In this document: positions 8,259 to 17,479 of the stretch, piece by piece | Position numbering within the stretch: the stretch's first letter is position 1 | Layout of the letters: every line of letters starts with the position of its first letter | Assembly: GCA_016179055.1 (NCBI GenBank) | Contig: JACOSC010000191.1 | Span: forward strand, 1-50,753 | Source: Acidobacteriota bacterium | GTDB lineage: Bacteria; Acidobacteriota; UBA6911; JACOSC01 | DNA length: 50,753 nt | Reading direction: 5' to 3' | Notes under the pieces: model-generated | The model's input: the letters and a program-made list of their open reading frames with translations, nothing else | Told to the model about the DNA's origin: nothing | The model's database searches: none | Program-made: the position numbers and the translations under genes

Positions 8259-10526
8259 ATGCGTAGACGGACCGTGCACGGAGCCGATAAGGACTTATCT
8301 CGCCCAAGGTGGAACTATATAAGCCTGTTGGCGCTGTTTATCCTGGTAAGCCTATCGCGCGTGTTATATACCGAGCGTTCGTTTTGGGAATGGGATGAAG
8401 TGCTGTTTGCCGGCGCGCTTCGCCGTTTCGATGTCTTGGATAATTATCCGCATTTGCCGGGGTATCCCTTGTATGTGGCCTTCAGTCGGGTATCCAATTA
8501 TTTTTTTCATAACGATGTCAGCGCGCTTACCAGCGTAAATGCCGGCTTCGGGAGCCTGCTGCTTTTTCCGCTCTATTTTTTTTATCGTCGTTTTTCATCC
8601 TTTCCGATTGCCTTTGCGGCATGTTTCCTCGCCCTTTTTAACTGGCTGATTTGGATATACTCCGAATCGGCATTCAGCGACATGACCTCGCTGTTTTGGC
8701 TGATTACGAGCTTGGCTTTTCTTTTCCGTACTGAGCATGATCCGTCCTTTTACCTTGGAATGCTTTGCTTTGGCGTATCCACCGGCGTTAGCCCGCAGAA
8801 GGCCATTTTTGGTAGTTTGCTGGTCCCCTGGCTGGTTTGGCGAAGAGTTCGCCGTCGAGAATTCAAATCAACGATATTGGGCGTCGGCCTATTGGCGGGA
8901 ATGTGTTTGGTTTGGTTCGTTCCGTTGGTTCGTAATGCCGGCGGTTTTTGGGTTTACATGGGATTAATGCACTATGGTCCGGAGAACTTCCTGGGTTACA
9001 TAACCGCACGTCCTTTCATGAGCCTCAGTGATTTCACCAGAACCAAGATTGTCTTGATGTGGGGCCACCCCTTTTATGCAGTGATCGTGGTGAGCTTGGC
9101 TATTTGGGGTTTTTTGGTCTATACCCGCCGCGGGCCCGGAAAAACGCTGCCACTCCTTTTTATGGCCTTTGGGCCTTGGATAGTTATCGACTTTTTGTGG
9201 TTGCATCTCTACCATCCCAGGTATAATTTTTATACGGTTGTGCTAATGGCCTTTTTCGTGATGTACGGCCTACTGGAGCGGTTGTCGCGTAGTTCAGCCT
9301 GGGCAAACGGGTCAGCGGCGGCCGCGGCGATTGGTATGATATTGTTTTCAATTTTCTGGACACTGCCTTGTGTGCGGACGTTACATACAACCGACTCGAC
9401 GGTGACCCAAATGTTTGCGCTAATACGGAAGAATCTAAATCCGAAAACCGATGCCGTGATTCCCTCAGCCATGCTGGCGTTGCTGCCGCGCTATTATCTT
9501 CCGGATTTTATATCCATACCGGGAGAAGGGGTCGACGAAAACATGTATGTGGATGCCGTGCGGAACATGGAATGGCATTATATCAGTTTGTATGATCCCA
9601 CGGGCGCTTATCAAGCCACCTTTCACGCCGGCCAGCCACGGCTGCGAGCGCTGACGATGTATCCCGACTTGGCGTTGGCCAAAAAACAAATCCTTTACGG
9701 CGCCGTATATGATACCGAATGGGTTCTCGATAGACCGGTTCGCAAGGCGGTTGCTTCCACGGCCAACTGCTATTTAAAAAACCGCGGCCGCGCCAAGCTG
9801 CTTTCCCTTGAAAGTACCGTATTACCGTTCGACGGGCCGCCGGCGGAAATCCGCTTGGCCTTGGATGGGATGCCCTTGGCTACCAGCGTCGCCGGACCAG
9901 GGCGCTTTGACCGGCACTTCCTTTTCAAGGAGACGCCTGATCCGTCACGGCCGGCCTCTATTTTCTCCATCACGTCAACGACGCCACGGTCGGCTGCCTG
10001 GCTGAAAATCGACGCCTTACGGTGGTGGGATATTGAGGCCACGGCGGAGACGGAGATTCAAACCATCGACGTGTCAGCATCGTCTCCCTGGGTTTCCTGG
10101 TCGCGTCTGACCGACTTTGGCATAAATCGGCCGCCGGCTGAATTAAGCCCGGATAGCCTTTTCTCGGTATGGAAGATCCCCCTGCAACCCCGCGGAATTT
10201 ATGAAGTGTCGTTTCGGGCTTCGGCCTCAGGCGCTTCTACGGCGGGCGCTGCCCGGCCCAGCGTTGCCGTCTGTCTGGGAAATCGGTGTACGCCGCATTT
10301 TGAATTATACGGTGCGCAACAAACGCATAATAACGTTTTCCTGAGTCCTACCCTACGTGCTGGAGAAAAGGCGGCCCTCATTTTCCATTATCGACACGGA
10401 GACCGAGTCGCCCCTTCTACAGATTCCCCGGAGACGACGCCGGCCCATGTTGCTATCAGTTCTGTAACCGTATCGTTATTGGGGTTTCATCCGGATGGAT
10501 TAGTCTCATCCTTTGAAGACGAGTAG
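8259..10526 (+). CDS. GT39/PMT-type polytopic membrane glycosyltransferase
   Basis: This 755-residue protein begins with a TM helix (residues 16-33). The periplasmic loop that follows contains WEWDEVLFAGALRRF and HLPGYPLYV, the acidic pair and His-x-Pro-Gly-Tyr-Pro motif of the ArnT/PMT_2 family, whose members use polyprenyl-phosphate sugars as donors. About ten further hydrophobic segments extend to residue 370. The last 380 residues are hydrophilic and contain strand-rich stretches, likely a periplasmic beta-sandwich domain. It lies 46 nt after the GT2-GT4 gene and should decorate the polysaccharide or lipid A on the outer face of the inner membrane. The large periplasmic tail is unusual for ArnT-like enzymes. 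Confidence 0.78.
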   Translation: MRRRTVHGADKDLSRPRWNYISLLALFILVSLSRVLYTERSFWEWDEVLFAGALRRFDVLDNYPHLPGYPLYVAFSRVSNYFFHNDVSALTSVNAGFGSLLLFPLYFFYRRFSSFPIAFAACFLALFNWLIWIYSESAFSDMTSLFWLITSLAFLFRTEHDPSFYLGMLCFGVSTGVSPQKAIFGSLLVPWLVWRRVRRREFKSTILGVGLLAGMCLVWFVPLVRNAGGFWVYMGLMHYGPENFLGYITARPFMSLSDFTRTKIVLMWGHPFYAVIVVSLAIWGFLVYTRRGPGKTLPLLFMAFGPWIVIDFLWLHLYHPRYNFYTVVLMAFFVMYGLLERLSRSSAWANGSAAAAAIGMILFSIFWTLPCVRTLHTTDSTVTQMFALIRKNLNPKTDAVIPSAMLALLPRYYLPDFISIPGEGVDENMYVDAVRNMEWHYISLYDPTGAYQATFHAGQPRLRALTMYPDLALAKKQILYGAVYDTEWVLDRPVRKAVASTANCYLKNRGRAKLLSLESTVLPFDGPPAEIRLALDGMPLATSVAGPGRFDRHFLFKETPDPSRPASIFSITSTTPRSAAWLKIDALRWWDIEATAETEIQTIDVSASSPWVSWSRLTDFGINRPPAELSPDSLFSVWKIPLQPRGIYEVSFRASASGASTAGAARPSVAVCLGNRCTPHFELYGAQQTHNNVFLSPTLRAGEKAALIFHYRHGDRVAPSTDSPETTPAHVAISSVTVSLLGFHPDGLVSSFEDE

Positions 10527-10582
10527 TCGCCTCGTTTTCGGTTAAGAGAGTAGTAGGCGGTTAGAATTCTTATGTGATTCTT

Positions 10583-11971
10583 ATGTCATGGCGACCTGTC
10601 GTTTTACTTAATATTGTCGGCCTGAGCCCGCGGCACATGGGTGATCATACACCCAAGCTCATGGAACTTTGCCGGCGGGGATGTATGGCGCCTCTGGAGG
10701 GTCTGTTTCCGGCGTTGACGTTGCCGGCGCAAGCCACACTACTGACCGGCATGTCGCCGTCCGGGCATGGTATTGTCGGCAACGGTTGGTACATCCGCGA
10801 AATCGGCGAGACGCGGTTCTGGCTGCAATCGAATAGGTTAATACAGGCGGAAACGCTGTACCAGGCTGCGCGAAACCTGGCGGCGACTCGCCGGCAGTCC
10901 TTCACTTGCGCCAAGCTCTTTTGGTGGTTTAATCAAGGGGCCCCCGTCGAATACAGTGTGACCCCAAAGCCATTTTACGGCGCGGATGGCTCCAAGGTCT
11001 TTGCCATTGATGGTTATCCTAAGAGTTTGCCGCTTCGCCTGGAGAAGGCGCTCGGCCCTTTTCCCTTCTACAGCTTTTGGGGCCCCATGGCCGGACTGGC
11101 TTCGTCCGATTGGATCGCCCGAGCCTCCGCTTGGGTGATGCGGAATCATCGGCCGACACTGACACTGGTCTATTTGCCGCATTTGGATTACGATCTACAG
11201 CGATTTGGCCCGGCTCATCCAGGCCTTGCGCAAAACCTTAGGGATGTAGACCAGGCCGCCGGGTTGATCCTTGAGGCGGCCGCCGATATAGGCGGGCGCG
11301 TCGTTGTGGTATCGGACTATGGTTTGACGCCGGTGGCGCAACCCATATTTCTCAACCAAGTCTTACGGCGACGCGGCTGGCTGGTTGTGCGGGACGGCCC
11401 GTTCGGTGAAACTTTAGACACTTTCCAATCGCAGGCTTTTGCCGTGGCCGATCATCAGATTGCCCACGTGTATGTAAGAGATCAAGCCATGTTCGGCGAA
11501 GTCCGCTCGGCTCTCGAGGCCACACCGGGAGTCGCTCAAGTACTCGAAGGAGATGCCCTGAAAGCTGCCGGCCTGCAACATCCGCGCTCCGGCGATCTTG
11601 TGGCGATTGCCGAAAAGGAGTCCTGGTTTGCCTACGCGTATTGGTTGGACCAGCGCCGGGCGCCCGACTTTGCGCGCACGGTGGATATACATCGCAAGCC
11701 CGGCTACGATCCTTGCGAATTATTTTTTAACTCTGATTTGTTCATGCCTAAACTGCGTGTAGCCGCCAGGCTTTTTCAAAAAACGCTGGGAATGCGCTAT
11801 CTTATGGATGTGATTCCGCTGGAGGCTTCTATGGTTAAAGGCAGCCACGGGCTTCTGCCGGGGGATCCCCAATATGGCCCAATTATTATCGGCGAAGGCC
11901 CGCAAGCGGAATTTCCCCGGCACGCGCATCAAGTTAAGGAATATATCTTAAGATTACTAGCCGGTGATTGA
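10583..11971 (+). CDS. Alkaline-phosphatase-superfamily (nucleotide pyrophosphatase-like) protein
   Basis: From ATG 10583 the product has 462 residues; GTG 10574 would add three. The fold signature TPKLMELCRRGCMAPLEG, then FPALTLPAQATLLTGMSPSGHGIVGNGWY, is that of type I phosphodiesterases, with the Thr of ALT as nucleophile. Later YLPHLDYDLQRFGPAHP and KGSHGLLPGD give Asp and His ligands. Two usual metal ligands are missing: the Asp before Gly in the first strand is Val (NIVGLS), and the SDHG motif reads SDYG. I recall the same substitutions in the phosphatase-like protein that accompanies ebo clusters, so they may be a subfamily trait. No other ebo gene is here. Substrate unknown. Confidence 0.72.
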   Translation: MSWRPVVLLNIVGLSPRHMGDHTPKLMELCRRGCMAPLEGLFPALTLPAQATLLTGMSPSGHGIVGNGWYIREIGETRFWLQSNRLIQAETLYQAARNLAATRRQSFTCAKLFWWFNQGAPVEYSVTPKPFYGADGSKVFAIDGYPKSLPLRLEKALGPFPFYSFWGPMAGLASSDWIARASAWVMRNHRPTLTLVYLPHLDYDLQRFGPAHPGLAQNLRDVDQAAGLILEAAADIGGRVVVVSDYGLTPVAQPIFLNQVLRRRGWLVVRDGPFGETLDTFQSQAFAVADHQIAHVYVRDQAMFGEVRSALEATPGVAQVLEGDALKAAGLQHPRSGDLVAIAEKESWFAYAYWLDQRRAPDFARTVDIHRKPGYDPCELFFNSDLFMPKLRVAARLFQKTLGMRYLMDVIPLEASMVKGSHGLLPGDPQYGPIIIGEGPQAEFPRHAHQVKEYILRLLAGD

Positions 11972-12042
11972 GCGGTCCAGTTCTGCGCGGATGGCTTGGC
12001 ATTTTTTCAAGGGCCGGTTTCACGATCGCCTAGGGGGTTGCT

Positions 12043-15000
12043 ATGAGTTTTCGACCACTGCGAAATGTTATTCGTCCGGCGATCCTTGTAGGTAGTTATA
12101 TCGCCATTTACTTCATGCTGGATAAAACCACTCATATCTTTCGGACTCCCTACGGCAGCAGTCCGTGGTATCCGGCTCATGGTCTGAGTCTGGCGCTATT
12201 GCTGACGTTTGGTCTCCGTTATTCCTGGGCGCTCATCGTCCCTCCACTGATCATTGTCTTTTGGCAAAATTTCCCGCACTACCCGGGCTTGGGTCGAGTT
12301 TTGGTAGCGCCAATTTTGATGCTGGGATATACGGCGGCGGCCGGCGTCTTGTCGCGCGCGCTCCGCAGCGATCCACTGCTTGGACGAAAGCGTGACGTCA
12401 GCATCTTTATCGTGATAGCGTTAATCGCCCCTTTAGCGGTGGCCGCACTGGTTTCCTTAAATTACGCGGCCTTTGGTTTGATACGGTGGTCAAACTACCT
12501 TCCCGCGACACTGACTTGGTGGATCGGCGATGCTGTCGGCATTATCATATTGACGCCATTTCTACTAAGGCATGTGGCTCCTCCGCTGGCGGTATGGGTG
12601 AATGGACATCCGTCCGGGGCTCTTTCTGCCGTGACAAAAAACGTGGGCGAGCCGCCGCGGCGGAATGTTTCCCTCCTGGAGAGTCTGGCGCAAGCGCTTG
12701 GCATTGTTCTTACGATTTGGATTGTATTCGGCTTGGGAGTCGGCCGCGAATTTGACCTCTTTTATCTGTGCTTTCTGCCGTTGATATGGATTGTCTTACG
12801 ACACGGCTTTCCCGGCGCTACCGTGGCCGTACTGGCCATCAGTATTGGTACGATTGTGGCGGTTCAGATCTTCAGCTTCAAATCAGGAAATCTGAGCGAT
12901 TTACAAATCCTTATGCTGGTTCTCTCGCTCACCGGCCTTTTCCTTGGCGTGCTAGTGACTGATCAGTGGCGCAGTGAGGAGGACCTTCATGAGCAGCAGG
13001 AGCGATTACGTATTACTCTTTCCAGTATTGGCGATGCGGTCATCGTCGCCGATATGAACGGCCGAGTTACTTTCTTGAACGCTGTAGCCCAGTCGCTAAC
13101 CGGATGGAATACGGAAACGGCTTTGGGGAAGCTGTTGCTGGAGGTCGCGCCTGTTCTTAGCGAAAATGGCGGCTTGCCGGCGGAGAACTTGGTAACCCAG
13201 GTTATGCGAGCGAGCGATGTGGTGAGATTAGCCGACCACACGCTGTTGCGATCGCTGGATAGCCAAAGGATACCGGTAGACGTCAGCGGCGCGCCGATGC
13301 GCGATAAATTAGGGGGCATACGTGGCGTGGTTTTGACATTTCGCGACATCACCGAACGGAGGCAGGCCGAGCAAGCGCGCGCACGATTAGCCGCGCTGGT
13401 GGAATCCACGGATGACGTTATTTTCAGTACGACGTTGGACGGGACCATAGTCAGTTGGAACTACGCCGCCCAGAGGATCTTTGGCTACGCGCCTGAAGAA
13501 ATGATAGGTCAACCGGCCATCCTTATGGTTCCTATCGACCGGCATGAAGAAACGCAAAAGATTCTCCATTGGATTTTGCAGGGTAAGCGGGTTAATCATT
13601 ATGAAACGATGGGCGTGCGAAAAGGTGGCAAGCTCTTTCATATTTCGCTGACCGTTTCTCCAATCATGGATAACGCGGGCAAGATCGTTGGCATCTCCAC
13701 CATTGCTCGGGATATCACTGAGCGCAAGCGAGCCGAGGAAGCTTTGTCCAACAGCGAGCAACGTTTTCGGACTTTAACCACTCATGCTCCGGTAGGCATC
13801 TTCCTGACCGACGCCAAGGGTGACTGCCTTTTTGTCAACGATCGCTGGTGCGAGATGGCCGGAATGTCTTATCAAGAAGCGCGCGGCGTAGGTTGGACCC
13901 GTGCTTTGCACCTTGAAGACCGCGAGCGCGTGTTTAGCGAATGGTATCGAGCCGCCCGTTCCGAGCAGACCTTTGTCTGTGATTACCGTTTTGCGCCCGA
14001 GCCCGGAAGGATGACTTGGCTGCATAGCAGCGCCGTGGCTCTGCGCGGCGCGCAAGGAGAGATTTCCGGTTATTTGGGGACGGTCACGGATATCACGGAG
14101 CGCAAGCTGGCGGAGGAAGCCATGGCGGCGCAGGAAGAGAGGCTAGCCGTTACGTTGCGATCTATAGGTGATGGGGTCATCACAACCGACATCGAAGGGC
14201 GGGTGGCGCTTATCAACAAAGTCGCCGAAACGCTGACGGGCTGGTCTCAAGAAGAGGCCGTAGGTCGGCCGCTAGACGAGGTATTTCATATTGTCTATGA
14301 TCGGACGCGGGCGCGCTGCGATAATCCCGTTGATGCCGTTCTTAAAACGGGTAGCACGGTTCAATTGAGCAACCATACGGTCTTGCTCGCGCGGGATGGA
14401 ACCGAGAGGATCATTGCCGATAGCGGCGCGCCCATACGCGATAAGCAAAGCCGGATTATCGGCGTGGTGTTGGTGTTCCGCGATGTCACTGAGAAACAAA
14501 AAATGGAAGAAGAGATGCTCAAGATCGAGAAGCTGAGCTCGTTGGGCGTGCTCGCCGGGGGAATAGCTCACGATTTTAATAATATGCTCATGGTGATCCT
14601 GGGCGGAATATCTCTGGCGAACCTGCTGGATTCAAAGGAAGAAAGGGGACGGTTGCTGGCCGAGGCGGAAAAAGCCTGCTTGCGGGCCCGCGACTTGACG
14701 CACCAGTTGCTGACTTTTGCGAAAGGCGGCGCCCCGATTCTCCACACAACGGCGATTGGGGGATTGCTGAGAGACTCGCTGAATTTTGGCCTGAGAGGGT
14801 CCAATGTACGATGTGAGCTCGATCTGCCCGAGGATCTTTGGGCCGTGGAAATGGATGAAGGACAGATGAGTCAGGCGATTCATAATTTGGCCATCAATGC
14901 CCAACAGGCCATGCCAGATGGAGGGACCATTCATGTGCACGCGTCAAATATAACCCTATCGACCTCAGAAGGTCTTCCATTATCGCCAGGGAATTATGTC

Positions 15001-15642
15001 AAGATATCCATCGCGGATGAAGGCGTGGGCATACGGCGCGAGCATTTGAGTCGGCTTTTTGATCCTTATTTTACCACCAAACAAAAAGGGAGCGGACTGG
15101 GACTGGCGAGCACCTACTCCATTATTAAGAACCACGAGGGCCACATCACTGTTGCGTCGGATTTGGGAGTAGGGACAACATTTAATATTTATCTGCCGGC
15201 GTCGCTCACGGAAATTCCATACAAACCAGTAGAGGATAAGCCAATGCCCGCCGGCAAGGGCACCATCTTAGTAGTGGACGACGAAGCCTCCGTGCGAAAC
15301 ATATTAGGGGGCTTGCTGCGGTTCCTTGGTTACGAAGCGATGTTTGCCACGGATGGAGAGGAAGCTATACACCAATATCAGGCGGCGCGCAACTCCGGCC
15401 ATACGATTACTGCGCTGATCATGGACCTTACTATTCCAGGCGGCATGGGAGGCAAGGAGGCGCTGCAACGACTCTTAAAGATCGATCCATCGGTGAAAGC
15501 CATAGTTTCCAGCGGCTATTCCAACGATCCTATTATGGCGGAGTACCGTCGTCACGGATTTAGCGGCGTTATTGTGAAACCGTATCAAGCCGAGGAATTG
15601 CAAGCCGTCCTTCACCGAATCCTTTCGGAGGAGAGCACCTAG
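12043..15642 (+). CDS. MASE1-PAS hybrid sensor histidine kinase with C-terminal receiver
   Basis: This is a 1199-residue, membrane-bound phosphorelay sensor. Residues 10-305 hold about eight hydrophobic segments of MASE1 type. Four PAS domains with PAC tails follow, beginning near residues 325, 450, 577 and 702; each ends in a DITER- or DVTEK-like PAC terminus. The dimerisation helix carries the phospho-accepting His843 in GGIAHDFNNM. The ATPase domain shows NLAINAQQAMPDGG (N box), ADEGVGI (G1) and GSGLGLAS (G2). The receiver begins near residue 1074 with ILVVDDE and has acceptor Asp1128. No separate response regulator is adjacent, so output probably goes through a phosphotransfer protein elsewhere. 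The signal is unknown. Confidence 0.93.
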   Translation: MSFRPLRNVIRPAILVGSYIAIYFMLDKTTHIFRTPYGSSPWYPAHGLSLALLLTFGLRYSWALIVPPLIIVFWQNFPHYPGLGRVLVAPILMLGYTAAAGVLSRALRSDPLLGRKRDVSIFIVIALIAPLAVAALVSLNYAAFGLIRWSNYLPATLTWWIGDAVGIIILTPFLLRHVAPPLAVWVNGHPSGALSAVTKNVGEPPRRNVSLLESLAQALGIVLTIWIVFGLGVGREFDLFYLCFLPLIWIVLRHGFPGATVAVLAISIGTIVAVQIFSFKSGNLSDLQILMLVLSLTGLFLGVLVTDQWRSEEDLHEQQERLRITLSSIGDAVIVADMNGRVTFLNAVAQSLTGWNTETALGKLLLEVAPVLSENGGLPAENLVTQVMRASDVVRLADHTLLRSLDSQRIPVDVSGAPMRDKLGGIRGVVLTFRDITERRQAEQARARLAALVESTDDVIFSTTLDGTIVSWNYAAQRIFGYAPEEMIGQPAILMVPIDRHEETQKILHWILQGKRVNHYETMGVRKGGKLFHISLTVSPIMDNAGKIVGISTIARDITERKRAEEALSNSEQRFRTLTTHAPVGIFLTDAKGDCLFVNDRWCEMAGMSYQEARGVGWTRALHLEDRERVFSEWYRAARSEQTFVCDYRFAPEPGRMTWLHSSAVALRGAQGEISGYLGTVTDITERKLAEEAMAAQEERLAVTLRSIGDGVITTDIEGRVALINKVAETLTGWSQEEAVGRPLDEVFHIVYDRTRARCDNPVDAVLKTGSTVQLSNHTVLLARDGTERIIADSGAPIRDKQSRIIGVVLVFRDVTEKQKMEEEMLKIEKLSSLGVLAGGIAHDFNNMLMVILGGISLANLLDSKEERGRLLAEAEKACLRARDLTHQLLTFAKGGAPILHTTAIGGLLRDSLNFGLRGSNVRCELDLPEDLWAVEMDEGQMSQAIHNLAINAQQAMPDGGTIHVHASNITLSTSEGLPLSPGNYVKISIADEGVGIRREHLSRLFDPYFTTKQKGSGLGLASTYSIIKNHEGHITVASDLGVGTTFNIYLPASLTEIPYKPVEDKPMPAGKGTILVVDDEASVRNILGGLLRFLGYEAMFATDGEEAIHQYQAARNSGHTITALIMDLTIPGGMGGKEALQRLLKIDPSVKAIVSSGYSNDPIMAEYRRHGFSGVIVKPYQAEELQAVLHRILSEEST

Positions 15643-15683
15643 CCCGGAAGAGCCGGAACCCACCAGGTAAAATTCAAAAAGTG

Positions 15684-15750
15684 TAGCTGTTCACGGGGGT
15701 CGGGGGTCAGGGATCAGGGGTCCCTGACCCCCGACCCCCGTGAACAGTTA
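15684..15750. repeat. Long perfect inverted repeat, 27-bp arms
   Basis: Arms at 15687-15713 and 15721-15747 are perfect reverse complements separated by 7 nt. The outer ends read TAGCTGTTCACGGGGGTC and GACCCCCGTGAACAGTTA. The same ends bound the elements at 16700-17067 and 36491-36784, so this is probably the smallest member of a foldback family. Lying 42 nt after the kinase stop it could also terminate transcription, but no T-run follows. Confidence 0.85.
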
Positions 15751-15909
15751 CGTTCTCTTTAGTAACCGCGAATACACGCGAATTGACGCTAAACCGGACT
15801 AGATTGACTTTTGTTCACTGACTCCTTGGCCGCCCAGCATGACAACCAATTTTTTTGAGGAACCGGATTTTTCTTGTCTGATGAGGGTTTCATGTGATAG
15901 TCTATCCCC

Positions 15910-16647
15910 ATGTCAGAGCTAACCTCCATAAAATCAGAGTCCTGTTCAATTTGCCAGGGAACGGGTTGGGATGTGGCGGCGGCGGGCGGGGCTCGGCGAT
16001 GCCACTGCGCCTTGGACAGCCGCGGCGTTCGACTTCTGGAAAAGGCCGGCGTGCCGAAGCGTTATGAAAGCTGTGATTTGAATAATTATGATGGGCGCCA
16101 CTGCGAGTCGCAAGGCAAGGCCAAGATGGTAGCGACGAAATTTGTTGAGGATTTTCCGGTAATCGATGTTGGGCTCCTCTTTCTAGGACCTTGTGGAGTG
16201 GGTAAGACGCATCTGGCCGTCGGTATAATTAAAGTTCTTATGTTGGAAAAAGGGATTCCTTGTCTATTCTACGATTTTCGCGAATTGATTCGTGAGATTC
16301 AAAATAGTTATAACCCCACGGCTCAGACCTCCGAGATGAAGATTCTCACGCCCGTCTTGGAATCGCCGGTGCTGGTTCTGGATGAATTGGGCGCCGCCAA
16401 GCCGACCCACTGGGTGACGGATACGATTACCTATGTGATAAATCGCCGCTATAATGACAAGCGTATCACTATTTTCACCTCAAATTTTTTGGATAACCCG
16501 GCCGAACGGGGGGATGAAACGCTTACCGACCGGGTGGGTATCCGTTTACGGTCTCGCCTTTATGAGATGTGCCACGACGTTATCATTAGCGCCGACGATT
16601 TTCGAAAAAAAGTACGCTGGAAGTCGGCCAAGTTCGCCTTGGAATAG
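15910..16647 (+). CDS. DnaC/IstB-like AAA+ ATPase with N-terminal zinc finger
   Basis: The 245-residue protein starts with a four-cysteine motif, CSICQGTGW then RRCHC (residues 17-36), as in DnaC- and DnaI-type helicase loaders. Walker A is GPCGVGKTH near residue 98 and Walker B is VLVLDELG near residue 158. Sensor 1 lies in ITIFTSNF and an arginine-finger region in RLRSRLYEMC. Family members load replicative DnaB-type helicase or, in IS21, assist transposition. No IS21 transposase or replication gene is beside it. The zinc finger and the free-standing position favour a chromosomal helicase loader, but this is an inference. Confidence 0.82.
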   Translation: MSELTSIKSESCSICQGTGWDVAAAGGARRCHCALDSRGVRLLEKAGVPKRYESCDLNNYDGRHCESQGKAKMVATKFVEDFPVIDVGLLFLGPCGVGKTHLAVGIIKVLMLEKGIPCLFYDFRELIREIQNSYNPTAQTSEMKILTPVLESPVLVLDELGAAKPTHWVTDTITYVINRRYNDKRITIFTSNFLDNPAERGDETLTDRVGIRLRSRLYEMCHDVIISADDFRKKVRWKSAKFALE

Positions 16648-16699
16648 AACCGTCGATGCCTCACGGGTCTCTAACGTGCCGATTAATAATAAATTGTTG

Positions 16700-17067
16700 T
16701 AACTGTTCACGGGGGTCTATGGACCATACGGCACTTACCCGGTCGCTACCGTTTCCGGCTCTGTATCGGCTGAGTTCCCTAAGGCGTGGGTGGTTGAACA
16801 AGTACGAAATTTGAAATCAGGAATCGCGCAGAAACCCGGAGGGTTTCCAGATATTAGCCGGTGGTTGAGCGCAGCGATACCACCGGAACGCATGCCAAGA
16901 AAACCGGCACACCCTGGAGGGGTGCAAGCACGAGTCGTCTAGCCCTTGCTCGCACCCCTCCAGGGTGCCTCCGTTTTTCGTTCGTTGACCGGTGGTATCG
17001 CTGCGCTCAACCACCGGCTAATGGCTGTCAAGCCTCCGGCTTGGTCGAATGAGTGGCTGAGCAGTTA
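16700..17067. repeat. Compound foldback element with nested inverted repeats
   Basis: The element opens with TAACTGTTCACGGGGGTC and closes with GCAGTTA, matching the ends of the repeat at 15684-15750. Inside, perfect 32-bp arms (16855-16886 and 16989-17020) enclose perfect 16-bp arms (16910-16925 and 16952-16967). A 33-bp dispersed core occupies 16739-16771 and recurs at 31000, 33520 and 37321. Short ORFs beginning MVERSDTTG occur on both strands because of the palindrome and are not genes. Confidence 0.85.
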
Positions 17068-17376
17068 CAATTGTTTAACCAACATGAGGGTTTGTGTAGT
17101 CTAGTGGTTCCATGCCTTAATCAACGATACGTGACCACTGGGATGGCTGCTTTCGCTTCGCTCTTACGTGGATAGTTAGAATAGGTTTTGAAACTGTTCG
17201 GTTCTGTACCAGAGTAGATCCCATGAACAGGTCTAAGTTTTTATAATAGTGATTCTTAGCGGATTATCTAGTGGAGACGAGTATCCTTCTTTTGGTCGGA
17301 AATTCTCGTCAAACTGGAGCGACGGTATCGTTATGAGCCCTGCTTAGCGCGAATTATTATCTAAATTTTATTCAGG

Positions 17377-17404
17377 TTTAACGATTGATATGATATGCTA
17401 TAAA
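17377..17404 (+). promoter_or_regulatory. Candidate sigma-70 promoter for the clp gene
   Basis: TTTAAC at 17377-17382 and TATAAA at 17399-17404 are 16 nt apart, and a TG dinucleotide one base before the -10 gives an extended -10. It lies about 75 nt upstream of the clp ATG. The remaining DNA from 17068 to 17479 shows nothing else that I recognise. Confidence 0.4.
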
Positions 17405-17479
17405 AATGGCGTCGTGGAATGTCGGTGGGCGAGTCCTCCAATACACCGTCTTTTAAGGTAATAGTCGCTATATTCGTGT

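Noticed and set aside
15910-16647. IS21-type insertion sequence (IstB)
   Set aside because: No IstA transposase or terminal repeats are next to it, and the N-terminal zinc finger fits a DnaC-type loader.
16817-17052. Overlapping ORFs on both strands beginning MVERSDTTG
   Set aside because: They are produced by the perfect 32-bp inverted repeat, mirror each other and have no ribosome site or domain.
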